NCBI GenBank assembly: GCA_900547165.1
Contig: URFZ01000002.1
Span: 62,001 to 126,000 of the forward strand
Origin: an uncultured Eubacteriales bacterium
GTDB taxonomy: Bacteria; Bacillota; Clostridia; Oscillospirales; UBA644
Reading direction: 5' to 3'
DNA length: 64,000 nt
The notes beneath the pieces are model-generated. The model searched no databases and was not told the DNA's origin. It saw only the letters and a program-made list of their open reading frames with translations. A program made the position numbers and the translations under genes. Below, one piece after another: positions 42,600 to 49,671 of this stretch (positions are counted from its first letter, which is position 1; each line of letters starts with the position of its first letter).

Positions 42600-43433
42600 A
42601 TGGTTGCAAACAAACATGCCGTTGAAGATTTGATAACTCTTGATTCGGAGAAGAATTTCCTTTTCACGGAGGCATTCAAAACTCTTCGTACAAATCTCTC
42701 TTTTTGTATGTCTTCGAGAGAAAATCACAGAATAGCGGTTACAAGTTCTCTTCCTTCCGAGGGAAAGAGCCTTGTGTCCATCAATTTGGCATACGTTCTT
42801 GCGGAAAACGGAAACAAGGTTTGCCTTGTTGACGCGGATATGCGTTCGCCGAAAGTCCACAAATATCTTAAAATTAAAAACGATATCGGGCTTTCGAACC
42901 TCCTGAGCGGACAGACCGAACTTGAAAAATGCCTTTTCAGGACAAAATACGAGAATCTTTATGTTATAAAGGCAGGCGCGCTTCCGCCGAACCCCGCCGA
43001 ACTTCTTAACGGCAAATATATGGATGCGCTTCTCGAAAGTCTTGAAAAAATATTCGATTATGTTATCATGGACACTCCGCCCATGAACATCGTTTCCGAC
43101 GCCATGGTCGTTGCCAGCCACAAAGCGGCGATACTTTTCGTTGTCCGCGAAAACGACTCTCTCCATTCGGAGTTCAAAGAGTCTCTGCGCAACATCGAAA
43201 TGGCGAACCTCGATCTTCTCGGCGTGGTTGTCAATGACGCCGCGCTTGAACCTAAGGGCGGAAGATACGGAAAGTACAGAAGATACGGAAAATACAAGCG
43301 CTACGGTTATGGTTACGGCTACGGCTACGGTTACGGAGGAAGTTCCTCCGATGATGAGAACGACGATGTGCCGCCGCGTAAGCACCGTGCCGCCGCAAAA
43401 AAGAAAAAACGAGAGGCAACCGATGATCGATGA
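42600..43433 (+). CDS. CpsD/YwqD-type bacterial tyrosine kinase
   Basis: 277-residue BY-kinase that controls exopolysaccharide export by autophosphorylation of a C-terminal tyrosine cluster. Walker A is SSLPSEGKSLVSINLA, Walker A' VCLVDADMRSPK, Walker B YVIMDTPPMN. The C-terminus is unusual: KYRRYGKYKRYGYGYG continuing as a Gly-Tyr repeat with about nine tyrosines within 25 residues, then an acidic and a very basic tail. It is dephosphorylated, presumably, by the PHP phosphatase encoded next, with which it overlaps by 4 bases. Confidence 0.95.
   Translation: MVANKHAVEDLITLDSEKNFLFTEAFKTLRTNLSFCMSSRENHRIAVTSSLPSEGKSLVSINLAYVLAENGNKVCLVDADMRSPKVHKYLKIKNDIGLSNLLSGQTELEKCLFRTKYENLYVIKAGALPPNPAELLNGKYMDALLESLEKIFDYVIMDTPPMNIVSDAMVVASHKAAILFVVRENDSLHSEFKESLRNIEMANLDLLGVVVNDAALEPKGGRYGKYRRYGKYKRYGYGYGYGYGYGGSSSDDENDDVPPRKHRAAAKKKKREATDDR
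43302..43337 (+). repeat. Hexanucleotide Tyr-Gly codon repeat
   Basis: Six tandem TA[C/T]GG[N] units within the BY-kinase tyrosine cluster. Unit number could vary by slippage, changing the count of phosphorylatable tyrosines without a frameshift. Confidence 0.8.
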
Positions 43434-44134
43434 ACTTCATTGATGTTCATTCTCATGTCCTGCCTGGAATGGATGACGGGTCACCCGACGTCGAAACCTC
43501 GCTTGCCATGCTTCGGAAATGGCGTGACCAAGGCGTTGAAAAAATAATTGCGACCCCGCACTTTGATTTCCGCGACATTTCGGTTGATTCCTTTATTGCA
43601 AAAAGGCGCAGGTCTTTTGAGAAACTTTCGCTTGCGATGAGGGAAAACGGAGAGAAATTTTGTGAGATCGAACTCGGCGCGGAAGTAATGTATTCTTCGA
43701 ATATCTTCGGATTTATCGACCTTTCGGCTCTTTCGATAGGCGAAACCCCGTTTGTGTTGCTTGAATTTGCAACGGAACTGACCTCTGAAAAGGTATCGAC
43801 CATGCTTTCGGCTCATTCGATGTTTGACATGTCCGTTATTCTTGCGCACACGGAAAGATATAGGTGTTTCGGGTTTATGCACAGGCTGAAAAAACTCAGA
43901 AACGCGGACATTCGTTTTCAGGTCAATTTTTCAAGTTTTTTCCCTGATTCCCCGTTTCGGAGAACGGCGGACGCAATGATGAAAAACGACATGGTTGATC
44001 TTTTTGCGACGGATGCACACAGTATAAAGACCCGTCCTCCCGAATTTGCGGATATTCTTTGCGAAATTCGCCGTGAGTACGGAAAACGGAATGTTGACAG
44101 AATACTTGAACGTTCAGTCAGATATTTCGGTTAA
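43430..44134 (+). CDS. CpsB/YwqE-type PHP tyrosine phosphatase
   Basis: 234-residue metal-dependent phosphatase of the PHP fold. The metal-binding opening is MNFIDVHSHVLPGMDDGSPDVETSLAMLRKW, with ATPHFDF, LILAHTERY-like VILAHTERYRCF and FATDAHSIKTRPP supplying the remaining ligands. It removes phosphate from the tyrosine cluster of the upstream BY-kinase. The start overlaps the kinase stop (ATGATGA region), indicating coupling. No glycosyltransferase cluster is next to it in this window. Confidence 0.94.
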   Translation: MNFIDVHSHVLPGMDDGSPDVETSLAMLRKWRDQGVEKIIATPHFDFRDISVDSFIAKRRRSFEKLSLAMRENGEKFCEIELGAEVMYSSNIFGFIDLSALSIGETPFVLLEFATELTSEKVSTMLSAHSMFDMSVILAHTERYRCFGFMHRLKKLRNADIRFQVNFSSFFPDSPFRRTADAMMKNDMVDLFATDAHSIKTRPPEFADILCEIRREYGKRNVDRILERSVRYFG

Positions 44135-44198
44135 AAAAGATTGGTAATGTTAATAAAAAACAAAATAAAACCGTAAAATTGTTTCGGAGGAAACCACT

Positions 44199-44804
44199 AT
44201 GAAAAAAATACTTGCCATCGCGATGACGGTCGTTATGCTTTGCTGCCTCTGCGCAGGCGCGTTTGCGTCCGAGATCAACTCTTCTGAGCAGAAACTCATC
44301 GATTACTGCAACAAAGAGTATCAGACAAAAGAAAACGGTGTATACATCAAACTTCCCGCTGATTATGCCGCAAAAGCGAATACGTATTTGATGATGGTTG
44401 ACATCACCGATGATCAGTTCGCCGTAGCAGAAATGCAGATCAAGGCCCTTGAAAATCTTATCAGAACGGAACTTTCCGTCAGCGCGGACGCTCAGACGCT
44501 GAAACTTGAGGAAGTTTCCGATGATTTTTATAATAAGGTTCTCGCTATTTTCAAAAATCTTGCGGCGGCAATAGATGCTTCCGTTGTTATCAGTTCCGAT
44601 TTCGACAGAACAAATCCGAATACGACAGGTTCCGTTGTCCTTCGCAGCAACTCCGATTCTTCGGCTCTCGTTTATATCTTCGGACAGCCGAGCCCTGCTG
44701 CCGGCATTAACGTTCCTGTCATCGTTGCGTGCTCCGCGCTTGCGGTTGCGGCGATTATAGCGGTTGCTTTCTTCGTTGCAAGAAAAAGAACCGTTCGCGG
44801 CTAA
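44199..44804 (+). CDS. Secreted, C-terminally membrane-anchored protein
   Basis: 201 residues with a cleavable signal peptide (KKILAIAMTVVMLCCLCAGAFA, cleavage after AFA), a soluble extracellular domain of about 130 residues, and a C-terminal membrane helix PVIVACSALAVAAIIAVAFFV followed by ARKRTVRG. The end resembles a sortase-sorting tail (hydrophobic stretch plus positive tail), but no LPxTG-like pentapeptide is seen; only PSPAAG precedes the helix. It stands between the phosphatase and sortase genes, so it may be a partner or substrate of the sortase. GGAGG precedes the ATG. Family not recognised. Confidence 0.65.
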   Translation: MKKILAIAMTVVMLCCLCAGAFASEINSSEQKLIDYCNKEYQTKENGVYIKLPADYAAKANTYLMMVDITDDQFAVAEMQIKALENLIRTELSVSADAQTLKLEEVSDDFYNKVLAIFKNLAAAIDASVVISSDFDRTNPNTTGSVVLRSNSDSSALVYIFGQPSPAAGINVPVIVACSALAVAAIIAVAFFVARKRTVRG

Positions 44805-44861
44805 ACATTTTATTGAAATTCCGAGCGCGTTAAGCGCAGAGGACTGTTCGGTAATTTAATT

Positions 44862-45707
44862 ATGTTTGAAACAAAAAACAAAAAACTCAGAATAGTTCTT
44901 GAATGTATATGCATGCCGATTTTTTTGGCATGCATATCGTTTACGCTCATTTATACCGTGGTATCGGTCAAAGTGGTCAATCCCAAACTTGCGCTTGATA
45001 CCGTAAAAACCGTGTTGGGAGGCGACGGTGTTTTTGAGTTTCCCGACAGAAAAGACATCTATCACGGGGACGATAACAACCAGCCGACATCACCATCGGG
45101 CAATGATGGCGACCCCGACGATCCGTCTCATACGGGAGAAGACCCGACGGACGACGAAGAACCGACAAACGGGGACGATCCGTCCTCTCCTACATCTCCG
45201 ACATCTCCCGATGACCCTCTTGACCCCACGTTGCCGACCGATCCCATTCAACCGGACGGGGACTATATAAACATGAAAGACATAGAGTTCCCGATGTTCA
45301 ACACGGTTTTCGGGGAGATCGAATTGCCCAAACTCGGCAGAACTCTGAATCTTATCATGGGTGAAACCGAGCAGGCGATAACTGAGGGCGCTGCGGTTCA
45401 TACGTCGAGTTATCTGCCGGGTTACGGCGGCACAACTCTTATAAGCACGCATAACAACAATGTGGTTCGTCTTGACAAAATAGGAGAGGGCGACGAGATA
45501 TTTGTTCGGACGCATTACGGAGAGTACACATACCGTGTGACTTCCGTCAAGATCGTCGATAAAAATGATCCGAATGCGTTCAAGGTCTCAGACAGAGGAT
45601 ATAACCTTGTTTTTGTTACTTGCTATCCTCTCCGAAAACCGTCAAACGCCACGCAGCGTATGGTCGTTTATGCCGAAATGGTTTCGGGCCCGAAAGTGGT
45701 GAGGTGA
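44862..45707 (+). CDS. Sortase with long Pro/Asp-rich stalk
   Basis: 281-residue transpeptidase for covalent surface attachment. One N-terminal membrane helix (CMPIFLACISFTLIYTVVSV), then a low-complexity stalk of about 60 residues rich in Pro, Asp, Ser, Thr (PSGNDGDPDDPSHTGEDPTD...), then the sortase barrel: catalytic His in TTLISTHNN, catalytic Cys in LVFVTCYPL and Arg in ATQRMVVYAE. The TLxTC-type motif is written FVTC. Class is uncertain; the stalk and YLPGYGGTTLISTHN opening fit class D/E-like housekeeping or dedicated sortases. Start ATG 44862 has a weak ribosome site. Confidence 0.88.
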   Translation: MFETKNKKLRIVLECICMPIFLACISFTLIYTVVSVKVVNPKLALDTVKTVLGGDGVFEFPDRKDIYHGDDNNQPTSPSGNDGDPDDPSHTGEDPTDDEEPTNGDDPSSPTSPTSPDDPLDPTLPTDPIQPDGDYINMKDIEFPMFNTVFGEIELPKLGRTLNLIMGETEQAITEGAAVHTSSYLPGYGGTTLISTHNNNVVRLDKIGEGDEIFVRTHYGEYTYRVTSVKIVDKNDPNAFKVSDRGYNLVFVTCYPLRKPSNATQRMVVYAEMVSGPKVVR

Positions 45708-45711
45708 CGGT

Positions 45712-46662
45712 ATGAAAAAGAATCTTGCTTTGCAAACGCTGCGCGCCGTCGGCTCCGTTATTGTGATGATTTGCCTTTGCATAACATTGTTTGCGGGCGC
45801 GCTGTATTTTTCTCTCGGCACGTTTTTGACCTCTGCCGACGCATATATAAACATTGCGGACAAGGCACAGGAGAAGAATGAATTTTATTCGGATATGTAC
45901 AAAAACGCTTGCGAAAGGCTTGTTTCCCGCGGAACTCTCGGCGGCTTTCCGAAAGAAATGTTTGACGGACTTCTTGAATATGATTACGCCGTTACATCAT
46001 TTAAGGAATATGTACGCTTTGTTGTAAAAGAGCCGAACGGCAAATTTACTTTGCCCGAATTTGACGAAAAACTACGTGCCGCGTGTCTTGCTTACGTTTC
46101 TTCGGAAGAGGCAAAGGCTGACGGATTTTCCGCAACCGAAAAGGAGATCGACGAGTTTGTCGGTTATATCGATTCACAGGTCGTTGCGATAATCGCGCTT
46201 CCGTTTTTTGCGGGTGTTTATCCTGCGGTTGACGCCGTTTATCAAACGCGCACAGTAGTTGTTGCCGTTGCGGGCTTTGTTCTTGCCGTAGGTATTTTCT
46301 TCGGACTTCTTTGCCTGCTTGAACGCGGAAAAATACTGAATGCCGTCCGCCAAACGCTTTATTCTTTGAGCGGGGCGGGTATAATGACGATAGTTATAGG
46401 TGTATTCCTTGACGTTCTGAACGGAAACGAATTTTTCAATTTCAGTTCGCAAGCCGTGCTTGACTATCTGAATATTTACAAGGACGCGCTTTCTTTGCGT
46501 ATAAATATTCTCGGTGTGATTATCGCGACCGTCGGCGTTGCCGCGACAGCGTGCATAGCCGTATTTTCGGGACGGAAAAAGAACCGAGAAAAAGAGGTCT
46601 CGGAAAATTCCGAGAATACAAATATCGAAAAAACCGAAAATATAAATAAAGAAAACAACTAA
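45712..46662 (+). CDS. Uncharacterised polytopic membrane protein
   Basis: 316 residues: an N-terminal membrane helix (AVGSVIVMICLCITLFAGALYFSLG), an extracellular helical domain of about 130 residues (YSDMYKNACERLVSRGTL), then three further helices (TVVVAVAGFVLAVGIFFGLLCLL, LSGAGIMTIVIGVFLDVL, INILGVIIATVGVAATACIAVF) and a charged tail (RKKNREKEVSENSENTNIEK). It begins 4 bases after the sortase stop (GTGACGGTATG), suggesting a membrane partner of the sortase. No family recognised. Confidence 0.65.
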   Translation: MKKNLALQTLRAVGSVIVMICLCITLFAGALYFSLGTFLTSADAYINIADKAQEKNEFYSDMYKNACERLVSRGTLGGFPKEMFDGLLEYDYAVTSFKEYVRFVVKEPNGKFTLPEFDEKLRAACLAYVSSEEAKADGFSATEKEIDEFVGYIDSQVVAIIALPFFAGVYPAVDAVYQTRTVVVAVAGFVLAVGIFFGLLCLLERGKILNAVRQTLYSLSGAGIMTIVIGVFLDVLNGNEFFNFSSQAVLDYLNIYKDALSLRINILGVIIATVGVAATACIAVFSGRKKNREKEVSENSENTNIEKTENINKENN

Positions 46663-46698
46663 AAGAAAGGACGGCGGATACACCGCCGACGGAACGTT

Positions 46699-47904
46699 AT
46701 GAAGATTCTAATTATCAATTCCGGAAGTTCCTCGCTCAAATACCAACTCATTGATATGGAGAACGAAAGCGTTCTCTGCAAAGGTTCCTGTGAAAGAATA
46801 GGTATCGCGGACGGAATTTTCACGATGAAATATCCCGACAGGGAGCAGTACCGGATAATTTATCAGATGCCCTCTCATACCGAGGCTATAAAAATAGTTC
46901 TTGACACTCTTGTTTCCCCCGAACACGGCGTTATCGCTTCCGTTTCCGAGGTCGGAGCGGTCGGTCACCGCGTACTTCACGGCGGAGATAAGTTCAGCGG
47001 TTCAGTGCTCGTAACAGAGGCGGTAAAGGACGCGATAAGAGAATGCATTCCTCTCGGACCTCTTCATAATCCCGCAAACCTGAAAGGCATCGAATCGTGC
47101 GAAAAAATAATGCCGGGCGTTCCGCAAGTCGCGGTATTTGACACGGGTTTTCATCAGACCATGCCCGCTTATGCTTATCGCTACGGTCTTCCGAAAAAAT
47201 ATTACGAAGAGTATAAAATAAGACGTTACGGTTTTCACGGCACGAGCCACAAATTCATTTCCCGCCGTGCCGCGGAGTTCCTCGGCAAAAAGCCCGAAGA
47301 ACTGCGTCTTGTAACGCTTCACCTCGGCAACGGTTCGTCTCTCTGCGCCGTTAAAAACGGCATCTGCGTTGACACTTCCATGGGACTTACCCCGCTTGAA
47401 GGCTGCCTTATGGGAACACGCTGCGGTTCGATAGACCCTGCCGCCGTTACTTATATAATGGATAAAGAACATCTTTCTCCCGCGGAAATGGACACGCTGA
47501 TGAACAAGCAGAGCGGACTCAAAGCCGTCAGCGGTATTTCGCCGGACTTCCGCGACATCAACGCCGCCGCGGACATAGGTGACGAGGACGCAAAACTTGC
47601 GCTTGATATGTTCGGCTATCAATGCAAAAAGATAATGGCGGGCTACATCGCCGCTATGGGCGGTTGCGACGCTGTCGTATTCACGGCGGGCGTCGGTGAA
47701 AACAGAGCCGAGACCCGCGCAAGGATCACGTCCGACCTTGAATTTCTCGGTATCAAAATTGACCCTGAACTCAACGAAAAAACCATACAGGGCAAAGAGG
47801 CGGATATCTCCGCTCCCGGCGCAACGATAAGAACTCTTGTTCTTGCGACAAACGAAGAACTCGAAATCGCGAGAGAAACAAAAGAGATCGTTTCCAAACT
47901 GTAA
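46699..47904 (+). CDS. ackA: Acetate kinase, copy 2
   Basis: 401-residue acetate kinase, a close paralogue of the 40405 gene. All family motifs are intact: MKILIINSGSSSLKYQLID, VFDTGFHQT, RYGFHGTSHKFIS, HLGNGSSLCA, TSMGLTPLEG, and FTAGVGENRAETR. It lacks about 13 residues of copy 1 in the DKLVEEKLAKGETVDPTKL region. A small hairpin (GGCGGATACACCGCC) separates AAAGGA from the start. It may be the older copy or a specialised enzyme (e.g. for propionate/butyrate) but active-site residues match. A terminator follows. Confidence 0.96.
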   Translation: MKILIINSGSSSLKYQLIDMENESVLCKGSCERIGIADGIFTMKYPDREQYRIIYQMPSHTEAIKIVLDTLVSPEHGVIASVSEVGAVGHRVLHGGDKFSGSVLVTEAVKDAIRECIPLGPLHNPANLKGIESCEKIMPGVPQVAVFDTGFHQTMPAYAYRYGLPKKYYEEYKIRRYGFHGTSHKFISRRAAEFLGKKPEELRLVTLHLGNGSSLCAVKNGICVDTSMGLTPLEGCLMGTRCGSIDPAAVTYIMDKEHLSPAEMDTLMNKQSGLKAVSGISPDFRDINAAADIGDEDAKLALDMFGYQCKKIMAGYIAAMGGCDAVVFTAGVGENRAETRARITSDLEFLGIKIDPELNEKTIQGKEADISAPGATIRTLVLATNEELEIARETKEIVSKL

Positions 47905-47949
47905 TTCGGAACGTAAACTTTCGGAAAGCCGCAACTTTATTAAGTATAA

Positions 47950-47986
47950 AAGGGACTGCGAACGCAGTCCCTTGATTTTTTGTTTT
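47950..47986. terminator. Bidirectional terminator between ackA copy 2 and thrC
   Basis: AAGGGACTGCG-AA-CGCAGTCCCTT perfect stem, followed by GATTTTTTG on the plus strand. Convergent genes on both sides. Confidence 0.88.
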
Positions 47987-47992
47987 TGTGTG

Positions 47993-49471
47993 TCAGTCCG
48001 CGAATTTTGCGACTTCCGCGAACATTTCGTCCTTGCTCTTTCCGACGGACGTCGTAAAGCGGCGTGTCTTGTTTTCAAGCGCGGCAAGCGGACGCGGAAC
48101 GGCTGCTCCCGTTTTTGCGTTGAGTTCGCGCAGGATGCGGAAAAAGTCGTTGCCGTTGTCTCTGTTGCCCGTCAGAGCGGAGAGCACGTCAGCCGCGAAT
48201 TTGTAGGGGCTTGCGGTGGACGCCGTAACAACGGGTATGTCGGTCGCGTTTTTCTTTGCCGCAAAAAGCGCGACAGCTGTATGTGTATCAATGAGATATC
48301 GGTGTTTTTCAAACGTTTCCGCAATCGTCTGTTTTGTTTCGTCTTCGCTCGCGAAGCAGCCGATAAACTCGGACGCGATTTTTTCTCTGACTTCCGCGGA
48401 AACTTCATATTTGCCCGTTTCTTTGAGCAGTTTCATACACTCTGCGGTCTTTTCTTTGCCCTGAATGAGCCAAAGCAGTCTTTCGAGGTTTGAAGAGATA
48501 AGAATATCCATCGACGGGGAGATTGTGGTGTGGAACTGTCTGTTTCTGTCATATATGCCCGTGTTGATAAAGTCTGTCAGCACGTTGTTGACATTGGACG
48601 CGCAGATGAATCGACGGACGGGAAGCCCCATTCTCTTTGCGAGATATGCCGCAAAAATATTGCCGAAATTGCCTGTCGGAACGCAAACGTCAATCTCGTC
48701 GCCGAGCGTTATGTCTCCCGCATTCATAAGGTCGCAGTATGCGCTGAAATAGTATACTATCTGCGGCGCAAGTCTGCCCCAGTTTATGGAGTTCGCGCTT
48801 GAAAGAAAATAGCCCTTTTCATCAAGTTCTTTTGCGATGTTTGTGTCGGAGAATATCTGTTTGACGCCCGTTTGCGCATCGTCGAAATTGCCCTTTATCG
48901 CGCATACGTTGACATTTTCGCCCTCTTGCGACGCCATTTGAAGTTTCTGTATGTCGGAAACACCGTCTTCGGGGTAAAAGACCATTATTTTTACACCGTC
49001 AACGTCCTTGTAACCTTCAAGCGCGGCTTTGCCCGTATCGCCCGAGGTCGCAACGAGTATGAGAGCCGTTCTTTTTTCTCCCGTCTTTTTGAGCGCCGTG
49101 GAAAGCAGACGCGGCATTATTTGAAGTGCCATGTCCTTAAAAGCGCAGGTCGGACCGTGCCAGAGTTCAAGCACTTTGTGCGTTTTGTCAAGACTCTTTA
49201 CGGGCGCGGCGTATATGCCGAAACTCTCTTCCTTGTATGCGTCGGTCGCCGCCGAGAGCAATTCGTCGTAGGTGTAATCCGTCAGATAAAGAGAAAGTAC
49301 GTCAGCCGCACGGTGCGCGTAATCCTCTTCCGCAAGTTTTTTGATGAAATCTTTTGAAACGGTCGGTATGCTTTCGGGAACAAAAAGTCCGCCGTCCTCG
49401 GCAAGCCCCTGCTTGATGACCCGCGCGGAGGTTTTTTTATCTGAACCGCCTCTCGTGGATATGTAATACAT
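47993..49471 (-). CDS. thrC: Threonine synthase
   Basis: 492-residue PLP enzyme converting O-phosphohomoserine to threonine. It opens YYISTRGGSDKKTSARVIKQGLAEDGGLFVPE, the PLP lysine is in LWHGPTCAFKDMALQIMPRLL, and LVATSGDTGKAALEGYKDVDGV and SANSINWGRLAPQIVYYFSAY are diagnostic. This is the clade with the long N-terminal domain (yeast/E. coli-like). Monocistronic: terminator on one side, own promoter on the other. Confidence 0.96.
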   Translation of the reverse strand: MYYISTRGGSDKKTSARVIKQGLAEDGGLFVPESIPTVSKDFIKKLAEEDYAHRAADVLSLYLTDYTYDELLSAATDAYKEESFGIYAAPVKSLDKTHKVLELWHGPTCAFKDMALQIMPRLLSTALKKTGEKRTALILVATSGDTGKAALEGYKDVDGVKIMVFYPEDGVSDIQKLQMASQEGENVNVCAIKGNFDDAQTGVKQIFSDTNIAKELDEKGYFLSSANSINWGRLAPQIVYYFSAYCDLMNAGDITLGDEIDVCVPTGNFGNIFAAYLAKRMGLPVRRFICASNVNNVLTDFINTGIYDRNRQFHTTISPSMDILISSNLERLLWLIQGKEKTAECMKLLKETGKYEVSAEVREKIASEFIGCFASEDETKQTIAETFEKHRYLIDTHTAVALFAAKKNATDIPVVTASTASPYKFAADVLSALTGNRDNGNDFFRILRELNAKTGAAVPRPLAALENKTRRFTTSVGKSKDEMFAEVAKFAD

Positions 49472-49505
49472 TTTCTATCCGCCCTTTTAATAAATATACA
49501 CAATT

Positions 49506-49534
49506 ATTCTATCACATTTTCTGTCAAAATGCAA
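49506..49534 (-). promoter_or_regulatory. Promoter of thrC
   Basis: On the minus strand TTGCAT (49534-49529), 17-base spacer, TAGAAT (49511-49506), with extended -10 TGA. Confidence 0.7.
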
Positions 49535-49565
49535 GAGAAATATTTTGAATGTTGAATATTTTTCA

Positions 49566-49594
49566 TTGACACGACAAGTCTGATTTTGTATAAT
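49566..49594 (+). promoter_or_regulatory. Promoter of the tandem lipoprotein operon
   Basis: TTGACA (49566-49571), 17-base spacer, TATAAT (49589-49594), 78 bases before the first lipoprotein start. Confidence 0.9.
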
Positions 49595-49671
49595 TTATAT
49601 GGAGTTATATTGTTAATATAATGTGAATCTTATAAAAGCAGATCCACAATTGCTTTTCGGAGGGTACATAC

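Noticed and set aside
44780..44804. LPxTG-type sorting signal at the end of the 201-residue protein
   Set aside because: The hydrophobic helix and basic tail are present, but no LPxTG-like pentapeptide precedes them.
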